Assembly: GCF_024158745.1 (NCBI RefSeq)
Contig: NZ_JAMZAW010000010.1
Span: forward strand, 62,001-126,000
From: Paenibacillus tyrphae
Lineage (GTDB): Bacteria > Bacillota > Bacilli > Paenibacillales > NBRC-103111
Length of the DNA stretch: 64,000 bases
Direction of reading: 5' to 3'
The position numbers and the translations under genes were made by a program. Of the stretch, positions 34,687 to 43,186 are shown in pieces (position 1 is the first letter of the stretch; each line of letters opens with the position of its first letter). Under the pieces are notes generated by a model. That model was not told where the DNA came from, searched no databases, and saw nothing but the letters and a program-made list of their open reading frames with translations.

Positions 34687-35928
34687 TCATGCAGACTGCG
34701 CGTGCTCCGGCGCTTTGCTGTTCATGATCGGCATCATGGCTAGTGCGCCGAGAAGGAGCAGCAGGCCCGCTCCGGTGTAAATCGATACTAACGAAAATGC
34801 ATCCTTCAGCGCGCCGGCGAAAGACATCGAAATGACCATCATCCCGACGAACATGGGGCTCAGCACCCCGTTTACCCTTCCTACGATGGATGCAGGCGAC
34901 CATTTCAGAATCATCGTGTTGATGCCAATATGAATGCAAGGAAATACGAGACCGTTCAAAAACTGCACTCCGAGCGTAATCGGTATGCTGGTCGAATACC
35001 CGACGATCACCGTACAAACGGCGCCGAAGAGCAAGCCGACGGCGAGCAGGAGCTGCGGCGCGACGCGCTTGGCAAAAACGGATACGAGCCCGCCGCCGAT
35101 CAGCATAGCGGCACCGTACACCATCATCAGATATTGCAGAAATTTCTCATCGCTTCCAAGCCGCTCCGTAACGACGAACAGGCCGAGCGTTTGTGTAATG
35201 CCAATGGAGAGACCGGCCAAAATAAACGCGGCTCCGAGCATCCGTAGCACTTGACTTTGCCAGACATAACGGAAGCCTTCGACGAATTGTTCGCGGAATT
35301 GACCTTTTACGGCTTCCGTCTGTGATTCCGCCTTATCCTTAGGCAGGCGGGTCAGCATGAGCGCGGATAGTAGAAAAGCCACGCCCATCACCGCAATGGA
35401 CGTTTCCAGACCAAACGTACTGTAGGCGAACGTGCCCAGCATGGGACCGAGCACCATGAAGATGGCCATCAGTGTCTGGAACAGCGCCATCCCTTGCTGC
35501 AGCTGCTCTTCAGGCACATGAACCTTGAACAGCCGAATGGCCGAAGGCTGGGTAAACTGCGAAAGAATGGCCGAGATGAAGGTGACCAGATAGACGGATT
35601 GCCAGGACCCGTAATGAACGGTCGCAAGCACGACGAAAACCGACACCGCGGACAACAGATCGCACCAGATCATCGTTCGTTTCGGCCGCCAGCGGTCGGC
35701 GAATGTCCCTCCGATGAACGAAAATATGAAGATAGGCGCAAATTCCGCTACGCTGATCAGCGAAATCGCACTCGGATCGTTGTTTGTCATCTCCGCAACA
35801 TAAAGAAGAATCGCGAAATTACGCACCCAAATGCCGATCTGCAGCAGTATGTTGGATAGCAGAATCGTCTGCATGAAACGATTGCGAAAAAGACTCGGGT
35901 TTTTAGCGTTTTCCGGTTGTTTGTCCAT
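34687..35928 (-). CDS. MFS transporter (EntS / macrolide-efflux-like group)
   Basis: The 413-aa protein has 12 predicted helices; the loop after helix 2-3 reads GGTFADRWRPKRTM, the signature of the MFS_3 export group that contains enterobactin exporter and macrolide efflux proteins. The ATG at 35928 has GGAGG nine bases upstream; an upstream GTG lacks a site. The substrate is unknown. Two identical 13-bp operator-like sequences lie upstream, suggesting repressor control. Confidence 0.9.
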   Translation of the reverse strand: MDKQPENAKNPSLFRNRFMQTILLSNILLQIGIWVRNFAILLYVAEMTNNDPSAISLISVAEFAPIFIFSFIGGTFADRWRPKRTMIWCDLLSAVSVFVVLATVHYGSWQSVYLVTFISAILSQFTQPSAIRLFKVHVPEEQLQQGMALFQTLMAIFMVLGPMLGTFAYSTFGLETSIAVMGVAFLLSALMLTRLPKDKAESQTEAVKGQFREQFVEGFRYVWQSQVLRMLGAAFILAGLSIGITQTLGLFVVTERLGSDEKFLQYLMMVYGAAMLIGGGLVSVFAKRVAPQLLLAVGLLFGAVCTVIVGYSTSIPITLGVQFLNGLVFPCIHIGINTMILKWSPASIVGRVNGVLSPMFVGMMVISMSFAGALKDAFSLVSIYTGAGLLLLLGALAMMPIMNSKAPEHAQSA

Positions 35929-36025
35929 AATTGTCCAGCCTCCTTGTGATTTCCGGCACCCCCCTTTTCGAATTGGGCGGGTCACCTGCTTGCTTCATGT
36001 AAAAGCTTAGTTCTCTTTTAATAAA

Positions 36026-36267
36026 ACATTGTTACGTTATATTATTTTGCTTTATACAGGCGGGACTACGCATTGTGTAGAGACGATTCTGCCGAATCTG
36101 CGGGTAAATACACATTGCTATTTCACTGAGAGGCAGATCGTTTTTCAGTTTCAACAAAAAACTGTCCCGGCCAATATGGTTTTCTTAACCTTCCCTCCTA
36201 TCCTGTAGACATCACTCTACTGTCAGTCAGTACCCTCGAAAATAATGTAACATAACATTGTTACGTT
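36026..36267. promoter_or_regulatory. Two copies of a 13-bp operator-like sequence in the 35929-36369 gap
   Basis: ACATTGTTACGTT occurs at 36026-36038 and again at 36255-36267. Around the second copy, GTAAC and GTTAC arms (36247-36264) form a palindrome of TetR-operator style. The gap has no ORF. No TetR-family gene is in the neighbourhood; a regulator may lie elsewhere or be lost. Confidence 0.6.
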
Positions 36268-36289
36268 GTGAAGAGGTGATTTTTGTTCC

Positions 36290-36332
36290 ACTTTAAAATA
36301 AAAAAGACACGTGCCTTAAAAGGTCGTGTCTT
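36290..36332 (-). terminator. Terminator of the 119-aa gene
   Basis: AAGACACG and CGTGTCTT arms (36304-36311, 36325-36332), then TTTTTTATTTT on the minus strand. Confidence 0.9.
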
Positions 36333-36369
36333 GTGTGGGATTTGGGCTTTTAGAATCCCTCGCTTTCTC

Positions 36370-36729
36370 TTATCTCGGAAAGCTCCCTTTCGTGTAGGAA
36401 TCCCACAGGTTATTGACAAATTCGATATCGATCTTATGATCGAATGCCTTGGCTATCAAACCAAAGTCGTCCGATACATATCCTGCCATCTCCGGGCTTT
36501 GAGTGATCCGAAACGTTTGCTTGAACACCGTCTCCCTGATTTCGCGGATCACCGCATCTTCAGACGGATGCATTGCTTCTAGCTTGTCATAACTGGAACT
36601 CCACGCTTCAGCGAATTCAGCTTCATCCCTGGCATCCAATTCTGCATCCCAATCCACATCTTTATTGAAAACACGCTCTAAAAACGTGCCATCACCCAGG
36701 ATCGAAAGTATCTCACTCGCAGTGATCAA
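36370..36729 (-). CDS. Unknown acidic 119-aa protein
   Basis: Family not recognised. A soluble acidic protein rich in Asp and Glu (NKDVDWDAELDARDEAEFAEAW), without cysteine clusters, signal or membrane helix. The TTG at 36729 has GGAGGGG seven bases upstream, and a strong terminator follows, so it is a real single-gene unit. The length and composition resemble small immunity or DUF proteins, but I cannot assign one. Confidence 0.72.
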   Translation of the reverse strand: MITASEILSILGDGTFLERVFNKDVDWDAELDARDEAEFAEAWSSSYDKLEAMHPSEDAVIREIRETVFKQTFRITQSPEMAGYVSDDFGLIAKAFDHKIDIEFVNNLWDSYTKGSFPR

Positions 36730-36842
36730 CGTAATCCCCTCCTCCCCTATTTATAGTAATGAAAATGACTTAACAATTCAATGACCGTACCGGGCACAAG
36801 GGTTCATGCACACACCTCTCACCGCATGATAACCTGCAATAA

Positions 36843-37172
36843 AAAACCTTTGAGGATTCGGTGCTGGAGAATCTGGAAGAAAAAGCATTAAGAAAATTTC
36901 CAGTAAATACTCCGGACACCAAGAACTCTATTACATGGCATCTTTGGCATATTGCAAGAATTGAGGACATGACAATGAATATTTTAGTCGCAAACGATCA
37001 GCAGGTTCTTTATTCCGATGATTGGCTTCAAAAAATGAACATCAGATTTCCCCATAGTGGAAACGGTATGGCCGATGACGATATCGCAGAACTGAGTTCA
37101 AGAATTGATATGGGCGCTTTATTAGAATATAGAATAGCTTCAACAAACGGGAATAAATATAATATAGCCTAG
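36843..37172 (+). pseudogene. DinB-family protein fragment, truncated at both ends
   Basis: The reading frame contains NTPDTKNSITWHLWHIARIEDMTM, a DinB/YfiT-type segment with metal-binding-like HxxxH spacing in WHLWHIARIED. The N-terminal ~30 residues are missing (a stop precedes the similarity and no ribosome site is seen), and the frame ends shortly before the first 23-bp repeat of the IS scar at 37181. The last four-helix-bundle part is gone. It is almost certainly inactive. Confidence 0.7.
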
Positions 37173-37271
37173 CAAAAATAAGACTGTAACTATCGCACAG
37201 TCTCCAGAATGTTGATATCATGGGAATTTCGGGATAAATCAACTTCCGATAATGAGAAGGAGGTAAAAGAA

Positions 37272-37352
37272 ATGGGGCACACAGATTACATTTTTTGTGT
37301 TCCTTGTCCATGTGCAAATAACCTAGGTACTGACAGGCTGCCAAATTCCTGA
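37272..37352 (+). CDS. Candidate Cys-rich micro-ORF (26 aa)
   Basis: A short ORF begins MGHTDYIFCVPCPCANN and has three cysteines spaced CxxCxC. AAGGAGGT lies nine bases before the ATG, unusually good for a spurious ORF. It lies in the IS scar, overlaps the 3' end of the orphan ORF on the other strand and has no recognised relative. It may be the broken start of a longer gene. Confidence 0.35.
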   Translation: MGHTDYIFCVPCPCANNLGTDRLPNS

Positions 37353-37691
37353 TGAGATAATTTTGAAATCTGTTGGTCCAATACGTGTACTAGCAATGTA
37401 AGTGTCGCCAGAGAAACCAGACCAGACATGCACGGAAGGTAAAACATCCATATTATCGGTTTCTACTACAACCTCGTAGGAGAATCCGGGAGTAAAAGGT
37501 TGACCTGTCGTACCAACAGAGTTGGCGTTATGCATCGATTCGTCAGAGTTAATTGTAAAGGAAAGTATACCTGGAGGGATAAGAACCTTCGGTGCCCCTA
37601 TAACAAGTCTGAAGATTGAGACTTGAAAGGTTTCAGAAATTATTCCGCGGTTTAACACTACCCAATCTACCGCTGCTGCGGTTGGTGGCAA
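37323..37691 (-). CDS. Orphan 122-aa ORF, possible beta-rich surface protein fragment
   Basis: The translated sequence is beta-rich (FQVSIFRLVIGAPKVLIPPG ... YEVVVETDNMDVLPSVHVW) and resembles small exported or spore-surface proteins with repeated strands, but I do not recognise a family. The only start is a TTG without a ribosome site, next to an upstream stop. It lies between the transposase remnant and the left repeat of the scar, so it may be a 5'-truncated gene. Confidence 0.45.
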   Translation of the reverse strand: MPPTAAAVDWVVLNRGIISETFQVSIFRLVIGAPKVLIPPGILSFTINSDESMHNANSVGTTGQPFTPGFSYEVVVETDNMDVLPSVHVWSGFSGDTYIASTRIGPTDFKIISSGIWQPVST

Positions 37692-37763
37692 AATGTGAAC
37701 TCAGATATAAAATATGCAGAATGAGACCAAATAGAATCGGTTTGATCATTAAATCAATGTCCG

Positions 37764-38050
37764 CTAATACTAAGATGGAGAATTTATGCAATAGCGAAGT
37801 CCATGGAGCTCTTTGGCATCCGCGAAACTTCGCTCAATCGTTTGGTACCGGAGACGGTACAGATATTTGCCCGAGTGAGAGCGCCCCGGTCATACTTAAA
37901 TCGCCACTTGGGACGTCCGTTATCTTCACAGTAATATGGCTTCACTTTTTCAAGAATAAAGGAAAAGTCAATGTGTTTGTGGATCTTGCGAAGCAAATGA
38001 TTTTGAGGCACGGGTTCTTCTAAACAAACGAATTCGTAGCTGCTTTGCAC
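37764..38050 (-). pseudogene. IS1182-family transposase remnant, internally deleted
   Basis: Residues FVCLEEPVPQNHLLRKIHK and FSFILEKVKPYYCEDNGRP match the N-terminus of IS1182 transposases. Immediately afterwards, in another frame, comes LRYQTIERSFADAKELHG with RYC, the C-terminal catalytic-region sequence. The middle (about 300-350 residues) is deleted and the frame is shifted, with a stop after RYC. It cannot be active. Confidence 0.85.
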
Positions 38051-38093
38051 AGTATTAACGCGGTAAATGGATAAATAACGAAAACAAAGAAAT

Positions 38094-38121
38094 AGCCCGT
38101 TGAGGGGTTTCTCAACAGGCT
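38094..38121 (-). terminator. Hairpin after the glycosidase gene, probably IS-derived
   Basis: AGCCCGTTGAG pairs with CTCAACAGGCT, followed by ATTTCTTTGTTTT on the minus strand. The arm contains AGCCTGTTGAGAAA on the minus strand, identical to the left end of the repeat at 47988. Confidence 0.65.
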
Positions 38122-38190
38122 GAAGACTGTGACTATCGCACAGTCTCATTCCTCCAATGGCATACGTATTGCCTTGATCCCATTCGGGCT

Positions 38191-41100
38191 TTACAGCCAC
38201 GCCGCTTGTTCGTTCACATGCTCGATTCGCACTTCATTATCGCGATACACGGCAATAAGCTTGCCCGTCACGTCCGTAGCAAACAAGACCGAACGCTCCG
38301 CTTCGATGGTAAAACGGTACTTGGCGCCGTTAGCCGGGTCCTCAATCTCCACATCCGCAGGGTAAGCGTACTCGGATACGAAGACGAAGAGCGCCCCTCT
38401 CGCAAACGAAAGCTTGCGTCCATAAATACCTGCAAGCTCCCCGCCCTGCCGCCATACCATTTCGGGCTGTACACCGGCCGCCTGAATGACGTGCTTGTAC
38501 AGCTCGCGGATCGGTTCGGTGCGGTCGTTCAATTCGACCGGCAGCGGACACCAGAATAGGCGTCCCATCCCTAGGAAAACGTCGGTTAGCCGGCTACCGC
38601 CGGACGCCTTATCCTCTTCGGGAATTCCTTTGCACAGCTCGGCGATTTTGCGTCGTCCGAAAGAGACGGAATGGGCGTTCCCGTCGATCATCAGCCGCTC
38701 TTCCCGGCACAAGTTTCCTTCCCGGTACGGACCGAACTGCTCGCCGAGACGCCCGGTCGGCCGCCAATATTCATCCAGCCCGAGCGGCCCCGTGAAGAGC
38801 AGCGTCCCGCCTCGCGTACGAATATGCTCGACGAGCGTTTCCATCGCCCGGTCGCTGAAATTGTGCGCGCTCGGAACGACGATCAGCTTCGGGCAGCGCT
38901 CGGACAATGGCTTGAGGTCGTATTCCCCGACGGCGAAAAACGGACATTTCAGCTCATAAGCAAGCACCCGGGTCAGCCTCGCCGTCGCTTCGCAGGCGAG
39001 CCTGCGGTTCGAAAAGTCGTTCGAATACGGGAAGACGACGGCGATTTCCTCCGGTTTCCTACCGGTAAGCAAGTCGCAGATTTCGTTCATAAAGCGGCCG
39101 AAATCGTACGAAACATCCGCCTCCGGCTTCTCCGTACCGTCGGCCCGCAGGGCACCGATGTTCGACTCGTTGATATTGTTCATGTAATAATTCGTGTTCC
39201 AGATCCATTGGACCGCGCCTGCGGCACCGGTAACAAACGCATAGGCATATTTGCGCTCCAGCAAATATTTCAGCTCGGCCTCCGACCGCTTCGCTCGTCC
39301 GTCCGGCGTCTCCAGATACATGATGCCGGTTTCCTGCACCAGATTCGGCTTCTCGGTTGTTTTGGTAAAAATACCATCCCATACCAAATCGTCATTCAGC
39401 CACCAGGAGTGGACCGACGTATAGTCCACCTCGGAGCCGTAGAACAACGGCGACGGACGCTGGCCGCCAAGCGCTTCGTCCTGCCCGACCGTAATGAGCG
39501 CGCCGGGATGCAGCGCGCGGATCGTCCCGCTTAGACTGCGTATCCACTCGTTGTGCATTTCCATCGTAAACAGGGTGTAGTCGAGCCAAGGCGCTCCCCT
39601 TTTGCCTCTCGCCATATCGTGCACGTCGAAGTTGATGTCTTCCGGCGCGGGCGGACTGGCCGCTTCGAAGGACGGCAGCTCGGCCGGCGTCATGCCCCAG
39701 CGCTCCTGCAGCCGCCGTAACGAACCGTGCCGCCTCTGCAGCCAAGCGGAATAAGCGGTACGCTCCTCCCGGTCACGCACCGGACGCGGACCGGCGAACA
39801 CCCGCTTCGGATCGAACAGCGAAGGTTCGTTGATCAAGTCCCAGTGCACATTCGTCGTGTAGCGGTGCCGCGATACGATGCCGGCTAGAAACCGTTTCTG
39901 GGCTTCCACGCTCCGCGGGTCCAGATACGGATTCGCCCCTTCCCACGCCTCCGGCGCAAACGCGAAAAACGTAAAATTCACTTCCAGCCCGTGCCTTTTC
40001 GCCGTAAGTATAAACGCGTCGATCGCGCGCAGCACCTCTTCGGACAGATGGCCGTCGACATACATTAACTGCCGGTGCGCCGTCCAGATTCCCGTCCGGA
40101 TGAAGTTGATTCCGGCCCGCTTCATCTGCACCATATCCCGGTTCCACACCGACACGTTCGGCAGAAACAAAAATTTCCGCGCCACATCCGAACTCATATA
40201 CGTCATGCCGACCACCGGCATCGGACGGCCGTCCTTCCAGAAATAATCCCGGTCGCAGCGCAAAGGACTGCCCTCTCGCAGCAGCTCTTCGTCCGTTCCC
40301 CAGAAGCCTTGCCGCAGTACGCGGACCTCGCCAAGGTCGGACTCCGCTCTGCAGACAATCTCATACAGCCCCGGCTCGACGGAAACCGGCAGCAGCAGTT
40401 CCGCGAAGCTCTGCTCACGGGACACGGCGGCTTGGATTTCCCCCATCCACACCGGTTCCGTCGGCCCGCTCGATGCTTCCGCTGACCGGCTCTCCCGACG
40501 GACCTCAATGGCAAAGCGCCAGGAGCGGCTGGCTGAAGACGCTACGCCCGTTCGCTGCAGGCCTTGCATTTGCAGCTTCAGCTTCGGCCGTTCGCCAGCT
40601 TCGTACGAGGCGTAGTTCGTTTTGAGCGTCAGCTCGGTCACGCCGAGCGCACAGTACGCCGCCCACTTCGCAATTGCGGCAGCCCCGCCCTTTTCCCAGA
40701 ATGCCGCTGTCGCAAGCTGGTGAACGAACAGCCAGCGGCCTCCGGCGAACTCGCCTTTCGTATTTTCCATCAGCACCACCGGAGCGGCAACCTCTCGGCC
40801 CTCAGACGATACGCCTTTCAAGAGGGGATACAGATGCGCATCCATCGGTCCGGCCGAGCCGCTTTCGTGGGGCTGATCGTCATGGCGCGTCACGTGGAGA
40901 ATCAGGCTGCAGGTCGGCTGAATCTCAAAGAGCGGCTCCTGACCGCGCAGTAGAGGCATATCTTCGTTAGCCGCCAGCTTCGCGACCGGAGCGGGATCGA
41001 CCGTCATCGCTTCATGGATGCGGAGCTGCCGATGGTAGGCCGTTTGCTCGGCTTCGGCATGCCATGCTCCGTTCTCGCGGTAGACCGGAATGCGGAACGG

Positions 41101-41349
41101 GGCACCGCCCATGCTGACAAGCCCGCCTCCTCTTTGCAGAAAATCCAGGATCGCGCCCCACGCTTCCTTCGGGAAATAAGGGGCATGGAGATTCACCAGA
41201 CACCCGGTGTCCATGTCCGCGAGCGCCTGCGGCAGCTGCTCCGCCCGGACCACGCGGAAGACGCCGGACAGCCGTTCGAGGCCGGCTTCGCCGATTCGTT
41301 CCCCAAGGAAAGGGAACTCCGGATCATACAATACGATAACGTTGTCCAT
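38191..41349 (-). CDS. Large clan-A glycoside hydrolase (beta-galactosidase/GH42-like)
   Basis: The 1052-aa cytoplasmic enzyme (no signal peptide) has a Rossmann/ThuA-like start (residues 1-240), a beta-sandwich region, and a TIM barrel from about 370. The acid/base candidate is in WDLINEPS and the nucleophile candidate in NLVQETG. A trimerisation-like region follows (IAVVFPYSNDFSNRRL), then a small C-terminal domain. The GH family is uncertain; GH42- or GH5-like. It would hydrolyse oligosaccharides imported by the adjacent ABC transporter. The ATG has AGGAGA seven bases upstream; the gene is last in the sugar operon. Confidence 0.82.
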   Translation of the reverse strand: MDNVIVLYDPEFPFLGERIGEAGLERLSGVFRVVRAEQLPQALADMDTGCLVNLHAPYFPKEAWGAILDFLQRGGGLVSMGGAPFRIPVYRENGAWHAEAEQTAYHRQLRIHEAMTVDPAPVAKLAANEDMPLLRGQEPLFEIQPTCSLILHVTRHDDQPHESGSAGPMDAHLYPLLKGVSSEGREVAAPVVLMENTKGEFAGGRWLFVHQLATAAFWEKGGAAAIAKWAAYCALGVTELTLKTNYASYEAGERPKLKLQMQGLQRTGVASSASRSWRFAIEVRRESRSAEASSGPTEPVWMGEIQAAVSREQSFAELLLPVSVEPGLYEIVCRAESDLGEVRVLRQGFWGTDEELLREGSPLRCDRDYFWKDGRPMPVVGMTYMSSDVARKFLFLPNVSVWNRDMVQMKRAGINFIRTGIWTAHRQLMYVDGHLSEEVLRAIDAFILTAKRHGLEVNFTFFAFAPEAWEGANPYLDPRSVEAQKRFLAGIVSRHRYTTNVHWDLINEPSLFDPKRVFAGPRPVRDREERTAYSAWLQRRHGSLRRLQERWGMTPAELPSFEAASPPAPEDINFDVHDMARGKRGAPWLDYTLFTMEMHNEWIRSLSGTIRALHPGALITVGQDEALGGQRPSPLFYGSEVDYTSVHSWWLNDDLVWDGIFTKTTEKPNLVQETGIMYLETPDGRAKRSEAELKYLLERKYAYAFVTGAAGAVQWIWNTNYYMNNINESNIGALRADGTEKPEADVSYDFGRFMNEICDLLTGRKPEEIAVVFPYSNDFSNRRLACEATARLTRVLAYELKCPFFAVGEYDLKPLSERCPKLIVVPSAHNFSDRAMETLVEHIRTRGGTLLFTGPLGLDEYWRPTGRLGEQFGPYREGNLCREERLMIDGNAHSVSFGRRKIAELCKGIPEEDKASGGSRLTDVFLGMGRLFWCPLPVELNDRTEPIRELYKHVIQAAGVQPEMVWRQGGELAGIYGRKLSFARGALFVFVSEYAYPADVEIEDPANGAKYRFTIEAERSVLFATDVTGKLIAVYRDNEVRIEHVNEQAAWL

Positions 41350-41361
41350 GCTGTCTCCTTT

Positions 41362-42255
41362 CTAACCTTTAACGGAACCGATCATCGCGCCTTTGACGAA
41401 ATATTTTTGCACGAAGGGGTATACGATCAAGATCGGCAGCGTGGCGACCACAATATTCGCCATTTTGATCGTCGATTCGCTAATTTCCTGCTGGTAGGCG
41501 ATGCTGATGCCCTGGCTTTGCATCGCTGTCGACGTGTTGGTCAACAGATCCCGCAATACCGCTTGCAGCGCCCATTTGTCCTTTGAAGAAATATACAGGA
41601 TCGTGGAAAAAAAGTCGTTCCAATACATGACGGCCATAAACAGGGCAATCGTGGCCAGCACCGCTTTCGACAGCGGAAGCACGATCCGAAAAAAAATGAC
41701 CAGATCGTTCGCCCCGTCGATATAAGCCGACTCCTCCACTTCCGCCGGAATCCCGGCAAAAAAGCTGCGCATGATGAAAATGTTCCACGCCCCGATCGCC
41801 GACGGGAGAATGAGCGCCAAATACGAGTTCAGCATGCCCAGCTCCTTGACCAGTAAATACCCCGGGATCATTCCGCCGTGGAACAGCATCGTAAACAAAA
41901 TCATCAGCGTAAACAGCTTTCGGCCCCGCAAGCGCGATTTCGAGATCGCGTACGCAGTCGCCGCCGTAATGAACGTGGCGAGCAAAGTGCCCGTCAGCGT
42001 AACGATGAGCGAAACCTTGAAGCCGGACAGTACGGCCGCATTGCCGAGCACCGTTTCGTATGCGGCGAGCGAGAAGCCTTTGGGCAGGAGGAACAATCCG
42101 CCGCTTCCCGCCAACTTCGCATCGCTTAACGAATACATGATCACGTACCAGTAAGGGTAAAGCATAACAACGACGAGCGCCAGCATGAACAGCGTATTGG
42201 CCGCTTGGAACAGCCGGCTTCCGGCAGACGGCTTCCTTTTCAGCTTCCTCACCAT
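41362..42255 (-). CDS. Sugar ABC transporter permease, LplC/MalG type
   Basis: This 297-aa inner-membrane subunit has six helices and the EAA loop EVEESAYIDGANDLVIFFRIVLP in the usual place, which docks the ATPase. The C-terminus ending VKGAMIGSVKG is typical of the LplC group. It overlaps the upstream permease gene by seven bases. No ATPase gene is in the operon; such CUT1 systems usually share a MsmK-type ATPase. Confidence 0.94.
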   Translation of the reverse strand: MVRKLKRKPSAGSRLFQAANTLFMLALVVVMLYPYWYVIMYSLSDAKLAGSGGLFLLPKGFSLAAYETVLGNAAVLSGFKVSLIVTLTGTLLATFITAATAYAISKSRLRGRKLFTLMILFTMLFHGGMIPGYLLVKELGMLNSYLALILPSAIGAWNIFIMRSFFAGIPAEVEESAYIDGANDLVIFFRIVLPLSKAVLATIALFMAVMYWNDFFSTILYISSKDKWALQAVLRDLLTNTSTAMQSQGISIAYQQEISESTIKMANIVVATLPILIVYPFVQKYFVKGAMIGSVKG

Positions 42256-43145
42256 AAGCCCTCCTCGCCGAACCTTTTCGCCAATTGATTCGATGCTGCG
42301 ACCAGAATCAGCGCAATGACCGACTTAAACACACCGGCGGCCGCCCCCAAGCTGTAGCTCGCGTCCACGATCCCTTTGCGGTATACGTACGTATCGATAA
42401 TATCCGCCACATCCATGACCAGCGGATTGTACAGCAGCAGCGTCTGCAGGAATCCGGCGTCCAAAATGTTGCCGAGACTGAGAATGAACAGGATGACGAT
42501 CACGTGGCGGATCGACGGAAGCGTAATGTTCCACATTTGCCTGAACCGGCCTGCCCCGTCCACAATGGCGGCTTCGTACAGCTGCGGGTTGATGCCCGAA
42601 ATGGCGGCCAAATAAATGATCGTCCCCCAGCCGACCTCCTTGTAAATATCCGTAGCGACCAGAATGGAGCGAAAATACGATTTTTCGATCAGGAAGTCGA
42701 TCGGCTCTCCACCAAACCACCCCATCACCTGATTGACCAGGCCGTCCACCGGATTCAAAAAGATGATGATAATCCCGGAAAAAATAACCCACGAAATAAA
42801 GTGAGGCAAGTAAACGACGGTTTGCACGAACCGCTGAAACACGAGCTGCTTGACCTCGTTTAACAAAAGAGCCAGCACGATCGGCGCCGGGAAGCCCCAG
42901 ATCAGCTTCAGCGTGCTGATGATCAACGTGTTCTTGAACACATTCGTGAAGTCCAGCATCGTGAACAGCTTTTCGAACTGGTACAACCCGACCCAGTCGC
43001 TGCCTCCGACGCCCTGCAATATGTTGTACTCCTGAAAAGCAATGACCAAGCCGTACATCGGGATATATTTGAACACGATGATGAAGAGCATACCGGGCAG
43101 CAGCAGCAAATATAAGTACTTGTCCCTGACCAGATCTTTTAGCAA
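42249..43145 (-). CDS. Sugar ABC transporter permease, LplB/MalF type
   Basis: A 298-aa six-helix permease with the EAA loop QLYEAAIVDGAGRFRQMWNITLP. It forms the heterodimeric channel with the LplC-like protein. The start is a TTG at 43145 with AGGGGG about eight bases upstream. It is the second gene of the operon after the binding protein. Confidence 0.94.
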   Translation of the reverse strand: MLKDLVRDKYLYLLLLPGMLFIIVFKYIPMYGLVIAFQEYNILQGVGGSDWVGLYQFEKLFTMLDFTNVFKNTLIISTLKLIWGFPAPIVLALLLNEVKQLVFQRFVQTVVYLPHFISWVIFSGIIIIFLNPVDGLVNQVMGWFGGEPIDFLIEKSYFRSILVATDIYKEVGWGTIIYLAAISGINPQLYEAAIVDGAGRFRQMWNITLPSIRHVIVILFILSLGNILDAGFLQTLLLYNPLVMDVADIIDTYVYRKGIVDASYSLGAAAGVFKSVIALILVAASNQLAKRFGEEGLW

Positions 43146-43186
43146 GAGGTTTTCCCCCTTATGTCACAGGTTCCGAAGTTATAGGA

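Larger units (their letters stand above)
37181..38146. mobile_element. IS1182-family scar bracketed by 23-bp repeats
   Basis: AGACTGTAACTATCGC plus ACAGTCT at 37181-37203 and the same sequence with one change at 38124-38146 bracket 966 bases in direct orientation. Each copy is also an imperfect palindrome. Inside lie an internally deleted IS1182-type transposase, a 122-aa orphan ORF and a 26-codon ORF. The left copy abuts the broken DinB-family gene. The boundaries are a hypothesis. Confidence 0.5.

Noticed and set aside
37181..38146. Intact composite transposon
   Set aside because: The transposase is deleted and the bracketing repeats are short palindromes, not complete insertion sequences.
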